Shown piece by piece: positions 6,100-12,324 of a stretch of DNA of 14,102 nucleotides; position 1 is the first letter of the stretch; the number at the start of each line of letters is the position of its first letter. The position numbers and the translations under genes were made by a program. The notes below the pieces were generated by a model that did not search any database, had not been told where the DNA came from, and saw only the letters and a program-made list of their open reading frames with translations. The stretch comes from an uncultured Christensenella sp. (lineage in GTDB: Bacteria > Bacillota > Clostridia > Christensenellales > Borkfalkiaceae). The stretch spans positions 1 through 14,102 of the forward strand of contig CAJUEO010000015.1 in NCBI GenBank assembly GCA_910585685.1, written 5' to 3'.

Positions 6100-6669
6100 A
6101 TGAAACTTGAAAAGATAGTCGTAGCAAGCGGCAACAGGGGAAAAATAGCCGAAATCAAGGCTATATTTACGGGCGTGGAAATTGTTTCGATGCAGGAACT
6201 CGGCTTTGACGGAGAAATCGAGGAAACAGGCTCGACTTTTAAAGAAAACGCCAAAATCAAAGCTAAGTTTATTGCCGAGAAATTCGGTCTGCCGTCGCTT
6301 TCGGACGACTCGGGGCTGTGCGTGGAATGCCTGCACGGCGCACCCGGCATTTATTCGGCAAGATTTTCGGGCGAGGGCGACGCGGGCAACAGAAAGCTAC
6401 TATTAAAGCGTATGGAACACACAAGCCACCGCCGCGCGTATTTCGAGAGCGCAGTATGCCTGTATATGCCGAACGGCAAGACGTACTTCGGCACGGGCAG
6501 AACGTTCGGCAAAATTTTAACCGAGGAAATAGGCACAAACGGTTTCGGATACGACAGCCTGTTTTATTCTAACGACTTGAAAAAGAGCTTCGGGCTTGCA
6601 ACCGAGGAAGAAAAGAACTCGGTATCCCACCGCTATCGCGCGCTGTGTGATTTGAGAGAAAAGCTATGA
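6100..6669 (+). CDS. rdgB: Non-canonical purine NTP pyrophosphatase (RdgB/HAM1)
   Basis: A 189-residue house-cleaning enzyme that hydrolyses ITP, dITP and XTP to monophosphate and pyrophosphate, keeping deaminated purines out of nucleic acids. Family landmarks are all present: VASGNRGKIAEI (8-19), EETGSTFKENA (41-51), SDDSGLCVECLHGAPGIYSARFSG (68-91, with the acidic pair D69-D70), GFGYDSLF (148-155) and the C-terminal SHRYRAL (176-182). Length is normal. No Shine-Dalgarno sequence precedes the ATG. It heads a three-gene run: its TGA overlaps the ATG of the phosphoesterase gene by 4 nt (ATGA). This rdgB-yfcE order is common in Bacillota, which supports both calls. Confidence 0.96.
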   Translation: MKLEKIVVASGNRGKIAEIKAIFTGVEIVSMQELGFDGEIEETGSTFKENAKIKAKFIAEKFGLPSLSDDSGLCVECLHGAPGIYSARFSGEGDAGNRKLLLKRMEHTSHRRAYFESAVCLYMPNGKTYFGTGRTFGKILTEEIGTNGFGYDSLFYSNDLKKSFGLATEEEKNSVSHRYRALCDLREKL

Positions 6670-7136
6670 CAAGCGTCGTTGTTTTAAGCGACACCCACGG
6701 CAACCTTTCGGGACTTGAAAAAATAGACGTAGTTCTTGCGGAATGCGACAAAATAATTCATCTCGGAGATACTTCAAGCGACGCGTCGCGCATAAACAAA
6801 AAATTCGGGAATAAAACTATAATAATAAACGGCAACTGCGATTTAACCAAACTCGGAGATGACGAAAAGGTCATAGAGATTGAGGGAGTAAGAATTTTTG
6901 CAACCCACGGGCACCTGTATTCGGTCAAATCCACGCTTGCGCGGCTTGCCGAAAGAGCTAAAAGCGAGGGCTGCCGAATTGCGCTGTACGGACATACGCA
7001 CTGTGCGCGAGAGGACGATATAGACGGCGTTACGCTGATAAATCCGGGGAACTTTTCGCGATATTCGAAAAACGGCTACTGCTATATTGCCGTAAGCGGC
7101 GCCAAAGCCGTTGCAAAACTCGTTGAAATCAACTAA
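6666..7136 (+). CDS. YfcE/MJ0936-family metallophosphoesterase
   Basis: A 156-residue calcineurin-like phosphoesterase of the small YfcE/MJ0936 group, dinuclear-metal enzymes with phosphodiesterase activity in vitro and no settled physiological substrate. Metal-ligand motifs in order: LSDTHGN (7-13, D9 and H11), HLGDTSSD (32-39, D35), NGNCD (55-59, N57), ATHGH (79-83) and YGHTHCA (108-114). The start overlaps the rdgB stop by 4 nt, so it is probably translated by coupling. It is followed after 9 nt by the membrane protein gene. All catalytic residues are intact. Confidence 0.94.
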   Translation: MTSVVVLSDTHGNLSGLEKIDVVLAECDKIIHLGDTSSDASRINKKFGNKTIIINGNCDLTKLGDDEKVIEIEGVRIFATHGHLYSVKSTLARLAERAKSEGCRIALYGHTHCAREDDIDGVTLINPGNFSRYSKNGYCYIAVSGAKAVAKLVEIN

Positions 7137-7145
7137 GGAGTACTT

Positions 7146-8120
7146 ATGCGGTTCAAGCATACTTTCCACGTTTTTGTGGACAACTTTACGATTATATACA
7201 AACAGCTGTTATACAGATTGGTCATTCTTCTGATTTCCGGACTTATAACCTTTGCTGTAGTCTATCCGTTTATAATGGATTTGATAAACTCCGACCAGCT
7301 TCAACTGCTGTTGGACAATGCCTGGACCTATCTTTCAAACCTTTTAAACGGAAAAATCGAGGAATTGGGGCAGCTTGCCGAAAACGTTAAAAAGGCGTTC
7401 GGCGCGTTTATGGAACTGTTGCAGACAAAGTTGCCTTCGTTTGTTTTAAGCTTGCTTTTGCTCGTGCTTGTGCGCATAGTATCTAAGTGGTTCGAAGGGC
7501 TCGGCAACTACGCAACCGCGGCTTGCATAAACGATAAAATGGCGCTGCGTGCAAAGCAGCCTTTCCTGACTACCCTAATCAAAAACTTAAAGGACGCGGC
7601 AATCTACAATTTGATTTACGTTCCCATGTCCGTCGTTTACGACGTGATTGTTGCCGTCGCAATGTTCTTTTTGCTTTTCTTTTTACTCAACCACGTTCTC
7701 TATTTCCTGATATGCGTATTCCTGTTTACGCTTGCGCTCGTCTTTTCAATAATTATAAAAATGACGTTTACAACCGATTGGCTGCCCTCGCTTATACGCG
7801 GCAAAAAGGGACAGCGCGGCGCATTTTTATACACCTTCTCGCGCAATGGTAAGAACACTTTGCACATTATGTCGGACTTTGCGGTATTGGTAATTTTGAT
7901 ATTTGCACTCAACGTTACGGTGGGATTATCTACGCTGGGGGTCGGTCTGCTTTTGACTATTCCGTCAAGCTACGTCTGCCTAATTTGCTTCGAGTTTGTA
8001 AATTACTACGACCGCGAGGGATTAAAATACTTTATCGGGGAGAACAATATTGTTTCCACAAAGAAGGAACGCGATCTGACGCGAGAAGAGTTTTTCCGCG
8101 GAGAAAACGACGAAACCTGA
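7146..8120 (+). CDS. Six-helix membrane protein, unknown function
   Basis: A 324-residue integral membrane protein that I do not recognise as a defined family. Hydrophobic segments lie near residues 22-43, 97-113, 158-182, 184-207, 242-262 and 263-284. Between helices 1 and 2 is a predicted amphipathic stretch (about 48-95), and the C-terminal 40 residues are charged. The ATG has AAGGAG 6 nt upstream, overlapping the stop codon of the phosphoesterase gene, so it belongs to the rdgB operon. It ends at the AT-rich terminator 8161-8191. Co-transcription with rdgB and the phosphoesterase is clear, but a functional tie is not. Confidence 0.85.
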   Translation: MRFKHTFHVFVDNFTIIYKQLLYRLVILLISGLITFAVVYPFIMDLINSDQLQLLLDNAWTYLSNLLNGKIEELGQLAENVKKAFGAFMELLQTKLPSFVLSLLLLVLVRIVSKWFEGLGNYATAACINDKMALRAKQPFLTTLIKNLKDAAIYNLIYVPMSVVYDVIVAVAMFFLLFFLLNHVLYFLICVFLFTLALVFSIIIKMTFTTDWLPSLIRGKKGQRGAFLYTFSRNGKNTLHIMSDFAVLVILIFALNVTVGLSTLGVGLLLTIPSSYVCLICFEFVNYYDREGLKYFIGENNIVSTKKERDLTREEFFRGENDET

Positions 8121-8160
8121 AAAAACGGCAAAAAAGTTTGAAATTTTTAATATTTCTTTT

Positions 8161-8191
8161 AAAACTCTATTTACAAAATAGAGTTTTTTTT
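8161..8191 (+). terminator. AT-rich Rho-independent terminator of the rdgB operon
   Basis: A 12-bp perfect inverted repeat, AAAACTCTATTT (8161-8172) with AAATAGAGTTTT (8176-8187), 3-nt centre, followed directly by more T residues. The hairpin is weak in GC but has a long U-run. It overlaps the -35 box of the next promoter. Confidence 0.75.
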
Positions 8192-8198
8192 GTATAAT
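8170..8198 (+). promoter_or_regulatory. Promoter of the phosphohexomutase gene, inside the terminator
   Basis: TTTACA (8170-8175), 17 nt, TATAAT (8193-8198). The predicted start near 8205 gives a leader of about 56 nt ending in a strong GGAGGG site. The -35 box sits in the loop of the preceding terminator hairpin. A second TATAAT at 8237-8242 has no convincing -35. Confidence 0.7.
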
Positions 8199-8260
8199 TG
8201 TGTAGAGTAATCGGGCATTTTGATAATTTGCCTGTATATAATAAATTGTGGAGGGTTGAA

Positions 8261-9982
8261 ATGAGCTACAAAGATATTTACGAAAGCTGGTTAAACGATA
8301 AACGTCTCAGTTCCGAAGCGCGAGCCGAGCTTGAAAATATAAAAAATAATAAAGAGGATGTGGAATATCGCTTTGGCGCCGAGCTTGAGTTCGGCACCGC
8401 GGGTATGCGCGGAATTATAGGCTACGGCACAAATATGATTAACGTCTACACCGTCAGGCGCGCAACGCAGGGACTTGCGGAATTTATCAAAAAGTTGGGG
8501 CCTCAGGCAATGGCGCGCGGCGTGGTTATTTCTTACGATACACGCCACAAGAGCGAAGAGTTTGCAACAGCCGCAGCCGAAGTGCTTGCAGCCAACGGAG
8601 TTTGCGCATATAAATTCGACGACGTGCATCCCGTTCCCATGCTCTCGTTTGCAGTGCGCGAGCTTAAAACGGTAGCAGGCATTATGATTACCGCGTCGCA
8701 CAACCCCAAGCAATATAACGGCTATAAGGTGTACGGAGAGGACGGCGCGCAGATGAGCCCGGCTGACACCGCAAAGGTAGTCGAGTACATCTCTAAAATT
8801 ACCGACTATCTCGCTACACCCTCCCCCTCTTTACAGGAATGTAAAAAGTTTATAAAGGCCGTTCCTGCAAGGGTCGATAAAAAATATTACAAGGAACTTA
8901 AAAAACTTACTCTGTCCAAAAAAGCCGTCAAAAAATGCGGCAAAAATTTAAAGCTCGTTTATACCCCCGTTCACGGTTCGGGCTACATTCCCGTAACTAC
9001 TATTTTGAAAAAGTTGGGAATAAACGCAACAGTTGTCGAGGAACAGACCAAGAAAGACCCCGACTTTTCGACCGTTGAAGTACCAAACCCCGAGTACAAG
9101 GAAACGCTTGAACTCGGCATAAAAACCGCGCAAAAAATAGGCGCAACCGTTGTGTTCGGCACCGACCCCGACAGCGACAGGCTGGGCGTTGCAGTTAAAA
9201 ACAGGGACGGGGAATTTGAGGCGCTTTCGGGAAACCAGGTCGGCATACTTCTTTTGGACTATATTTTAACACGGCTTAAAGAGGACAACTCACTGCCCAA
9301 AAACGCGGCTGTCGTTAAGTCGTTTGTTTCCACGGGTATGGCAAGACCTATCTGCAACAAGTTTGGCGTTACGCTGTTTGAAACGCCCGTCGGGTTTAAA
9401 TTTATCGGGGAAAAAATCAAGCTTTGGGAGTCGAATAAATTATACACCTATGTCTTCGGGTTCGAAGAGAGCTGCGGATATCTTCGCGGCACGCACGCTC
9501 GCGACAAGGACGCCGTAGTTGCGTCAATGCTTTGCGCGGAAATGGTATGCTACTACGACTATATAGGCAAGACGGTCTACCAGCGCTTGCAGGAAATTTA
9601 CAGCGAATACGGATATGTGCTTGACTGCAACATCTCCGTTCCCTTTAAGGGATTGAACGCAATGAGGGATATGAACGCCGTTGTCGACGGACTTAAACAC
9701 AAGCCCTGCACCGCGTTCGATATTTACAAAGTTAAAACGCTGAGGGATTATTCCAAAAATATTGCCTTGGAGCTTGCAACGGGGGAAAAGAGCGAAATAG
9801 GCTCCCCCATCACCAACTGTATTTATTACGAGCTTGAAAACGGCAGCTTTATTTGCGTGCGCCCCTCGGGAACAGAGCCAAAGCTCAAAATATACTTCTC
9901 CGTAAGGGCAAACAACAAGGCGGAAGCCGAAGCTGCGCTCGATAAAATGCAGGCGGCTGTAAAAAAATTATTAAAGGTATAA
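8261..9982 (+). CDS. pgcA: Phosphoglucomutase/phosphomannomutase (alpha-phosphohexomutase)
   Basis: A 573-residue enzyme that interconverts glucose-1-phosphate and glucose-6-phosphate (or the mannose equivalents), feeding glycogen, cell-wall and envelope sugar synthesis. The four family sites are intact: the phosphoserine loop TASHNP (144-149, S146) followed by NGYKVY, the metal loop DPDSDR (302-307), the sugar-specificity loop GFEESCGYLRG (400-410) and the phosphate-binding loop RPSGTEPK (534-541). The early GTAGMRG (45-51) is also typical. The ATG at 8261 is chosen over an in-frame GTG-type extension upstream because GGAGGG (8250-8255) stands 5 nt before it and MSYKDIYESWL matches the usual N-terminus. 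Length and GFEES loop fit the PgcA/PGM2-like group; glucose versus mannose preference is not certain. Confidence 0.95.
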   Translation: MSYKDIYESWLNDKRLSSEARAELENIKNNKEDVEYRFGAELEFGTAGMRGIIGYGTNMINVYTVRRATQGLAEFIKKLGPQAMARGVVISYDTRHKSEEFATAAAEVLAANGVCAYKFDDVHPVPMLSFAVRELKTVAGIMITASHNPKQYNGYKVYGEDGAQMSPADTAKVVEYISKITDYLATPSPSLQECKKFIKAVPARVDKKYYKELKKLTLSKKAVKKCGKNLKLVYTPVHGSGYIPVTTILKKLGINATVVEEQTKKDPDFSTVEVPNPEYKETLELGIKTAQKIGATVVFGTDPDSDRLGVAVKNRDGEFEALSGNQVGILLLDYILTRLKEDNSLPKNAAVVKSFVSTGMARPICNKFGVTLFETPVGFKFIGEKIKLWESNKLYTYVFGFEESCGYLRGTHARDKDAVVASMLCAEMVCYYDYIGKTVYQRLQEIYSEYGYVLDCNISVPFKGLNAMRDMNAVVDGLKHKPCTAFDIYKVKTLRDYSKNIALELATGEKSEIGSPITNCIYYELENGSFICVRPSGTEPKLKIYFSVRANNKAEAEAALDKMQAAVKKLLKV

Positions 9983-9989
9983 GACAGCA

Positions 9990-10024
9990 TTAAAAAAGGA
10001 AGGGGTTTGCCCTTCCTTTTTAGT
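9990..10024 (+). terminator. Bidirectional Rho-independent terminator
   Basis: A 12-bp stem AAAAAGGAAGGG (9993-10004) with CCCTTCCTTTTT (10010-10021) and a 5-nt loop, with A- and T-runs flanking so that either strand ends in U residues. It serves the phosphohexomutase gene (stop at 9982) and the convergent zinc-ribbon protein gene, whose stop codon begins at 10024. Confidence 0.9.
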
Positions 10025-10950
10025 TATATATTTTGTTTTCTCTTTATCTGTTTTGCAAGCACGGCAATTTCCAGCCCGATACCCACCGCAGAGAACACAA
10101 CGCTGAGCGCAAGGTCGAGATAGAATATTCTTGAAAATTCTTCGTTCTCCATACATATACCGAACGCGTCGATAGCCGAAATATAAAGTCCCTCTTCGTT
10201 CGCGGCAATGCCGGCGGCAACTATGTAAATTCCGAAAATGGAAGCTATCATAAAAACAAGCGTGATAACGGAAACGATTATTATCATAACTTTATCGGGC
10301 TTTCCGTGAAATTTCTGAAACAAGAACGCGCCCAAAACTACGGAAACAATTGCCGACAGAGCTGAAACATAGCCGAGCATATATAATCCGATAGCCAACG
10401 CCGCACCGACTATTCCACCGATAACCGCACCCACAGAACCCATTAAATAGTTATTGGGAGCCTCGTTGAAATCTTTATTCTCTTCGCTTATCACGGCGTT
10501 AATAGTTTCGACGCATGCTGTGTCTATAGTTATTTTAAAGCCGTCGATATTGCATTGTTTATATTCGGTTTCTCCCAATCTGTTGCCGCAAACGGGACAG
10601 TATTCCGCAGTCGTAGCGCCGTTTTGGGATATAATATTAAAAATATTATCTAAAATATCCGGCAATTTACCAAGCATTCCCCTTACCGTTATGCCGTTGA
10701 AACCGAGCGACAGACCGTACGGAGTAAAGTGCATATTGAAAAATTTGAGCGCAAGATTTCTTATTGCCGTTTCCATATTGCGCTTCTGCTCGTCAGTGGC
10801 ATAAAACGAAACGTGCAGCTTCAACGGAGAAACATTGTCAAAACTGTCGACCAGCGCGCTCACTTCATAGCCGCGTATCTTGCCGTAAGCCGAGTTTTTC
10901 TCAACCGACAAATAATAGCTTTCAAAAAATGCTTGAAAATGTTTATTCAT
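10024..10950 (-). CDS. Zinc-ribbon membrane protein, unknown function
   Basis: A 308-residue protein I do not recognise. Residues 1-115 are soluble, with a segment that reads like an alpha/beta fold (GKIRGYEVSALVDSF, LKLHVSFYATDEQ). Next is a probable zinc ribbon: C118-P-V-C121-G, then C133 and C146. The C-terminal half is membrane: glycine-rich helix about 170-193, then 195-212, 221-248 and 273-298, ending in the basic tail KQIKRKQNI. The order (N-terminal soluble domain, zinc ribbon, four helices) suggests a cytoplasmic sensor or assembly domain tethered to the membrane, which is inference. The ATG has AGAGGGAG immediately upstream. It has its own promoter and a shared terminator, with no operon partners. 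Confidence 0.85.
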   Translation of the reverse strand: MNKHFQAFFESYYLSVEKNSAYGKIRGYEVSALVDSFDNVSPLKLHVSFYATDEQKRNMETAIRNLALKFFNMHFTPYGLSLGFNGITVRGMLGKLPDILDNIFNIISQNGATTAEYCPVCGNRLGETEYKQCNIDGFKITIDTACVETINAVISEENKDFNEAPNNYLMGSVGAVIGGIVGAALAIGLYMLGYVSALSAIVSVVLGAFLFQKFHGKPDKVMIIIVSVITLVFMIASIFGIYIVAAGIAANEEGLYISAIDAFGICMENEEFSRIFYLDLALSVVFSAVGIGLEIAVLAKQIKRKQNI

Positions 10951-10985
10951 ACTCCCTCTTCTTTTGAATTGTTTTTATAATATCT

Positions 10986-11014
10986 ATCATAAACAAAAAT
11001 CAGCGACTTGTCAA
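10986..11014 (-). promoter_or_regulatory. Promoter of the zinc-ribbon membrane protein gene
   Basis: On the minus strand, perfect TTGACA (11009-11014), 17 nt, TATGAT (10986-10991). The predicted start near 10979 leaves a 29-nt leader with the GAGGGAG ribosome site next to the ATG. Confidence 0.75.
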
Positions 11015-11047
11015 TATATATTTTAATAATTTAGTTTACGTTTTAAC

Positions 11048-11106
11048 ATATGCGCAAAAGTACAGCTATATGCTACGACGGGAATATGTAAAAATTAAGC
11101 GCATAT
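11048..11106. repeat. Separated inverted repeat ATATGCGC/GCGCATAT upstream of the XRE gene
   Basis: ATATGCGC at 11048-11055 is the exact reverse complement of GCGCATAT at 11099-11106, 43 nt apart, with a partial third copy (ATATGC, 11078-11083) between. The right half abuts a stray TTGACA (11107-11112) just upstream of the XRE promoter. It could be a regulator site; an 8-bp match may also be chance. Confidence 0.3.
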
Positions 11107-11123
11107 TTGACAATTTTTATAGG

Positions 11124-11152
11124 TGGACTTTATTTTTAAATGCTGTTATAAT
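11124..11152 (+). promoter_or_regulatory. Extended -10 promoter of the XRE regulator gene
   Basis: TGGACT (11124-11129), 17 nt, TATAAT (11147-11152) with TG one base ahead (11144-11145), an extended -10 that compensates for the weak -35. The predicted start near 11159 gives a leader of about 19 nt containing AAGGAGG (11165-11171). Confidence 0.65.
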
Positions 11153-11177
11153 TATCCTACAATTAAGGAGGTCGATT

Positions 11178-11612
11178 ATGAATTTAGGCAACAATCTATT
11201 CAACGCAAGGAAAAAAAGCGGACTTTCGCAAGAAGACGTTGCGGAAAAATTAGGGGTCAGCAGACAAACTGTTTCAAAGTGGGAAACCGATGAAACTTTG
11301 CCCGATATCAGGCAGGCTAAAAGAATGGCTCTGTTATATAATTTATCGTTGGACGAACTAATCAGCTTCGACGCAGAGGTTAAACAGTTGCAGGACGTCA
11401 TAGAAAATACAAGCGACGAGGTACAAAAAAAGGTAAATTGGACTAAAGTTTGGAGCAAAAAGTACCCTGTTCTTGCCTCGTACCAAAAAGAAGTAGAAAT
11501 AGAGTTTTATGCAAAAGAACTGCAAAGACTGCTATGCGACTTGCAAACTAAATACGGCTATTCAAAACTTGACAGCATGCTGGTTTTGAAAGATATTTTA
11601 GCCCACATTTAA
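11178..11612 (+). CDS. XRE-family transcriptional regulator
   Basis: A 144-residue DNA-binding protein. Residues 5-60 are a classic Cro/C1-type helix-turn-helix: LFNARKKSGLSQEDVAEKLG, then VSRQTVSKWETDETLPDI (27-44), then the LSLDELI tail. The remaining 80 residues (SFDAEV onward) are helical and polar, with no recognised effector domain; they may mediate dimerisation. The ATG at 11178 is chosen because AAGGAGG stands 6 nt upstream and the fold begins directly after it; an in-frame upstream extension would precede the promoter. It is a single gene, convergent with the TetR-type gene and sharing its terminator. Its targets are unknown; it may control itself or the adjacent efflux module. Confidence 0.92.
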   Translation: MNLGNNLFNARKKSGLSQEDVAEKLGVSRQTVSKWETDETLPDIRQAKRMALLYNLSLDELISFDAEVKQLQDVIENTSDEVQKKVNWTKVWSKKYPVLASYQKEVEIEFYAKELQRLLCDLQTKYGYSKLDSMLVLKDILAHI

Positions 11613-11614
11613 CG

Positions 11615-11660
11615 AAAACCCCGAAAACAACCTATCAAAGATTGTTTTCGGGGTTTTTAA
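11615..11660 (+). terminator. Bidirectional terminator overlapping the TetR gene 3' end
   Basis: A perfect 16-bp stem, AAAACCCCGAAAACAA (11615-11630) with TTGTTTTCGGGGTTTT (11642-11657), 11-nt loop, followed by T residues on the plus strand and preceded by A residues. The right arm is also the last codons of the TetR-type gene, whose stop codon (11635-11637) lies in the loop. It ends both convergent transcripts. Confidence 0.92.
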
Positions 11661-12168
11661 TTTTCTGCTGTTCTTCCCACTGCTTTAATAAAGCTTTAAT
11701 TTGTTCGGGAGTTTCCTGCATACCGCGTTTTACCCATTCGTCGCACCAGCCGAAAAACATTCCTGCAAACAAAGATAGAAAATACGCGCCCACGTTGTTG
11801 TCTATTTTTTCTTCCAAGCCGCAATACTTTCTAATCAGCTTATACATAAGATGCTCGAGTCCGTTCTTATAAATAACGCCGAGTATCGGTCTCTCCATTT
11901 CAAAGAGGTCGATAATGTGGTCCCCCAACTCTTTACCGTCGCTCTCGGTCTTTTCTTTCCATTCGGCGGCTATTTTATCCATTTTTGCGAACAAAACGTC
12001 TTCTTTGTAGTAATAATTTCGGTAATAACTTACACGGCTTACTCCTGCCTTTTCTACTATTTCGCTAATAGTTATATCACCGAAAGGCTTTTTTCCCATT
12101 AGCTTGATTAAAGCCGTTTCGATGCTTTCCCGAACAATTAAATTTGCGCTGTTTACACGTTTTGCCAT
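11635..12168 (-). CDS. TetR/AcrR-family transcriptional regulator
   Basis: A 177-residue regulator, probably a repressor. The N-terminal TetR DNA-binding domain is clear: RESIETALIKLMGKKPFGDITISEIVEKAGVSRVSYYRNYYYKEDVL (about 13-59), with the recognition helix at VSRVSYYRNY. The C-terminal helical part (60-177) is the ligand and dimer domain, less conserved, containing FFGWCDEWVKRG. The divergent ABC exporter genes next door are its likely targets, as in many TetR-controlled efflux loci. The start is uncertain. ATG 12168 is chosen because it leaves a normal N-terminus; GTG 12198 directly follows an in-frame stop and would add ten residues. Neither has a good ribosome site. Confidence 0.92.
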   Translation of the reverse strand: MAKRVNSANLIVRESIETALIKLMGKKPFGDITISEIVEKAGVSRVSYYRNYYYKEDVLFAKMDKIAAEWKEKTESDGKELGDHIIDLFEMERPILGVIYKNGLEHLMYKLIRKYCGLEEKIDNNVGAYFLSLFAGMFFGWCDEWVKRGMQETPEQIKALLKQWEEQQKIKNPENNL

Positions 12169-12188
12169 ACTGTAACAAATAATCCCCG

Positions 12189-12263
12189 TTTGTTTCACTT
12201 ACCCGTTTCAGCCGTTTTAACGATTGACCGAAAGCCTATTAATGTGCTACATTTGTTTCACTT
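12189..12263. repeat. 12-bp direct repeat TTTGTTTCACTT, candidate TetR operator
   Basis: TTTGTTTCACTT occurs exactly at 12189-12200 and again at 12252-12263, 63 bp apart, in the stretch upstream of the TetR ATG (12168). The second copy lies just downstream of the TetR -10 box and inside the ABC upstream region; the first lies in the TetR leader. It is flanked by a 6-bp inverted pair, GTGCTA (12244-12249) and TAGCAC (12275-12280). Placement fits autoregulation plus control of the exporter; binding is inference. Confidence 0.5.
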
Positions 12264-12270
12264 TTTGATT

Positions 12271-12299
12271 ATATTAGCACTTTCGCAGTAAAAAGTCAA
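12271..12299 (-). promoter_or_regulatory. Promoter of the TetR-family gene
   Basis: On the minus strand, TTGACT (12294-12299), 17 nt, TAATAT (12271-12276) with TG one base ahead (extended -10). An alternative TATAAT at 12268-12273 has a 20-nt spacer. The predicted start near 12264 gives a long leader (about 95 nt to ATG 12168). The plus-strand promoter of the ABC genes must lie in this same region, but I see no clean -35/-10 pair for it; the best -10s are TATATT (12270-12275) and GATAAT (12302-12307), each with a poor -35. Confidence 0.55.
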
Positions 12300-12324
12300 G
12301 CGATAATAAATTTAAGGAGTGTTT

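Noticed and set aside
8198..8260. Upstream in-frame extension of the phosphohexomutase gene.
   Set aside because: It would begin inside the promoter region, lacks a ribosome site, and the ATG at 8261 has GGAGGG at ideal spacing and the normal family N-terminus.
11070..11177. Upstream in-frame extension of the XRE regulator.
   Set aside because: It overlaps the predicted promoter and start site, and the ATG at 11178 has AAGGAGG right before a complete helix-turn-helix.
11178..12198. XRE and TetR genes as a possible toxin-antitoxin or phage-derived pair.
   Set aside because: They are convergent with separate promoters, neither is toxin-like, and no phage or integrase gene is nearby.
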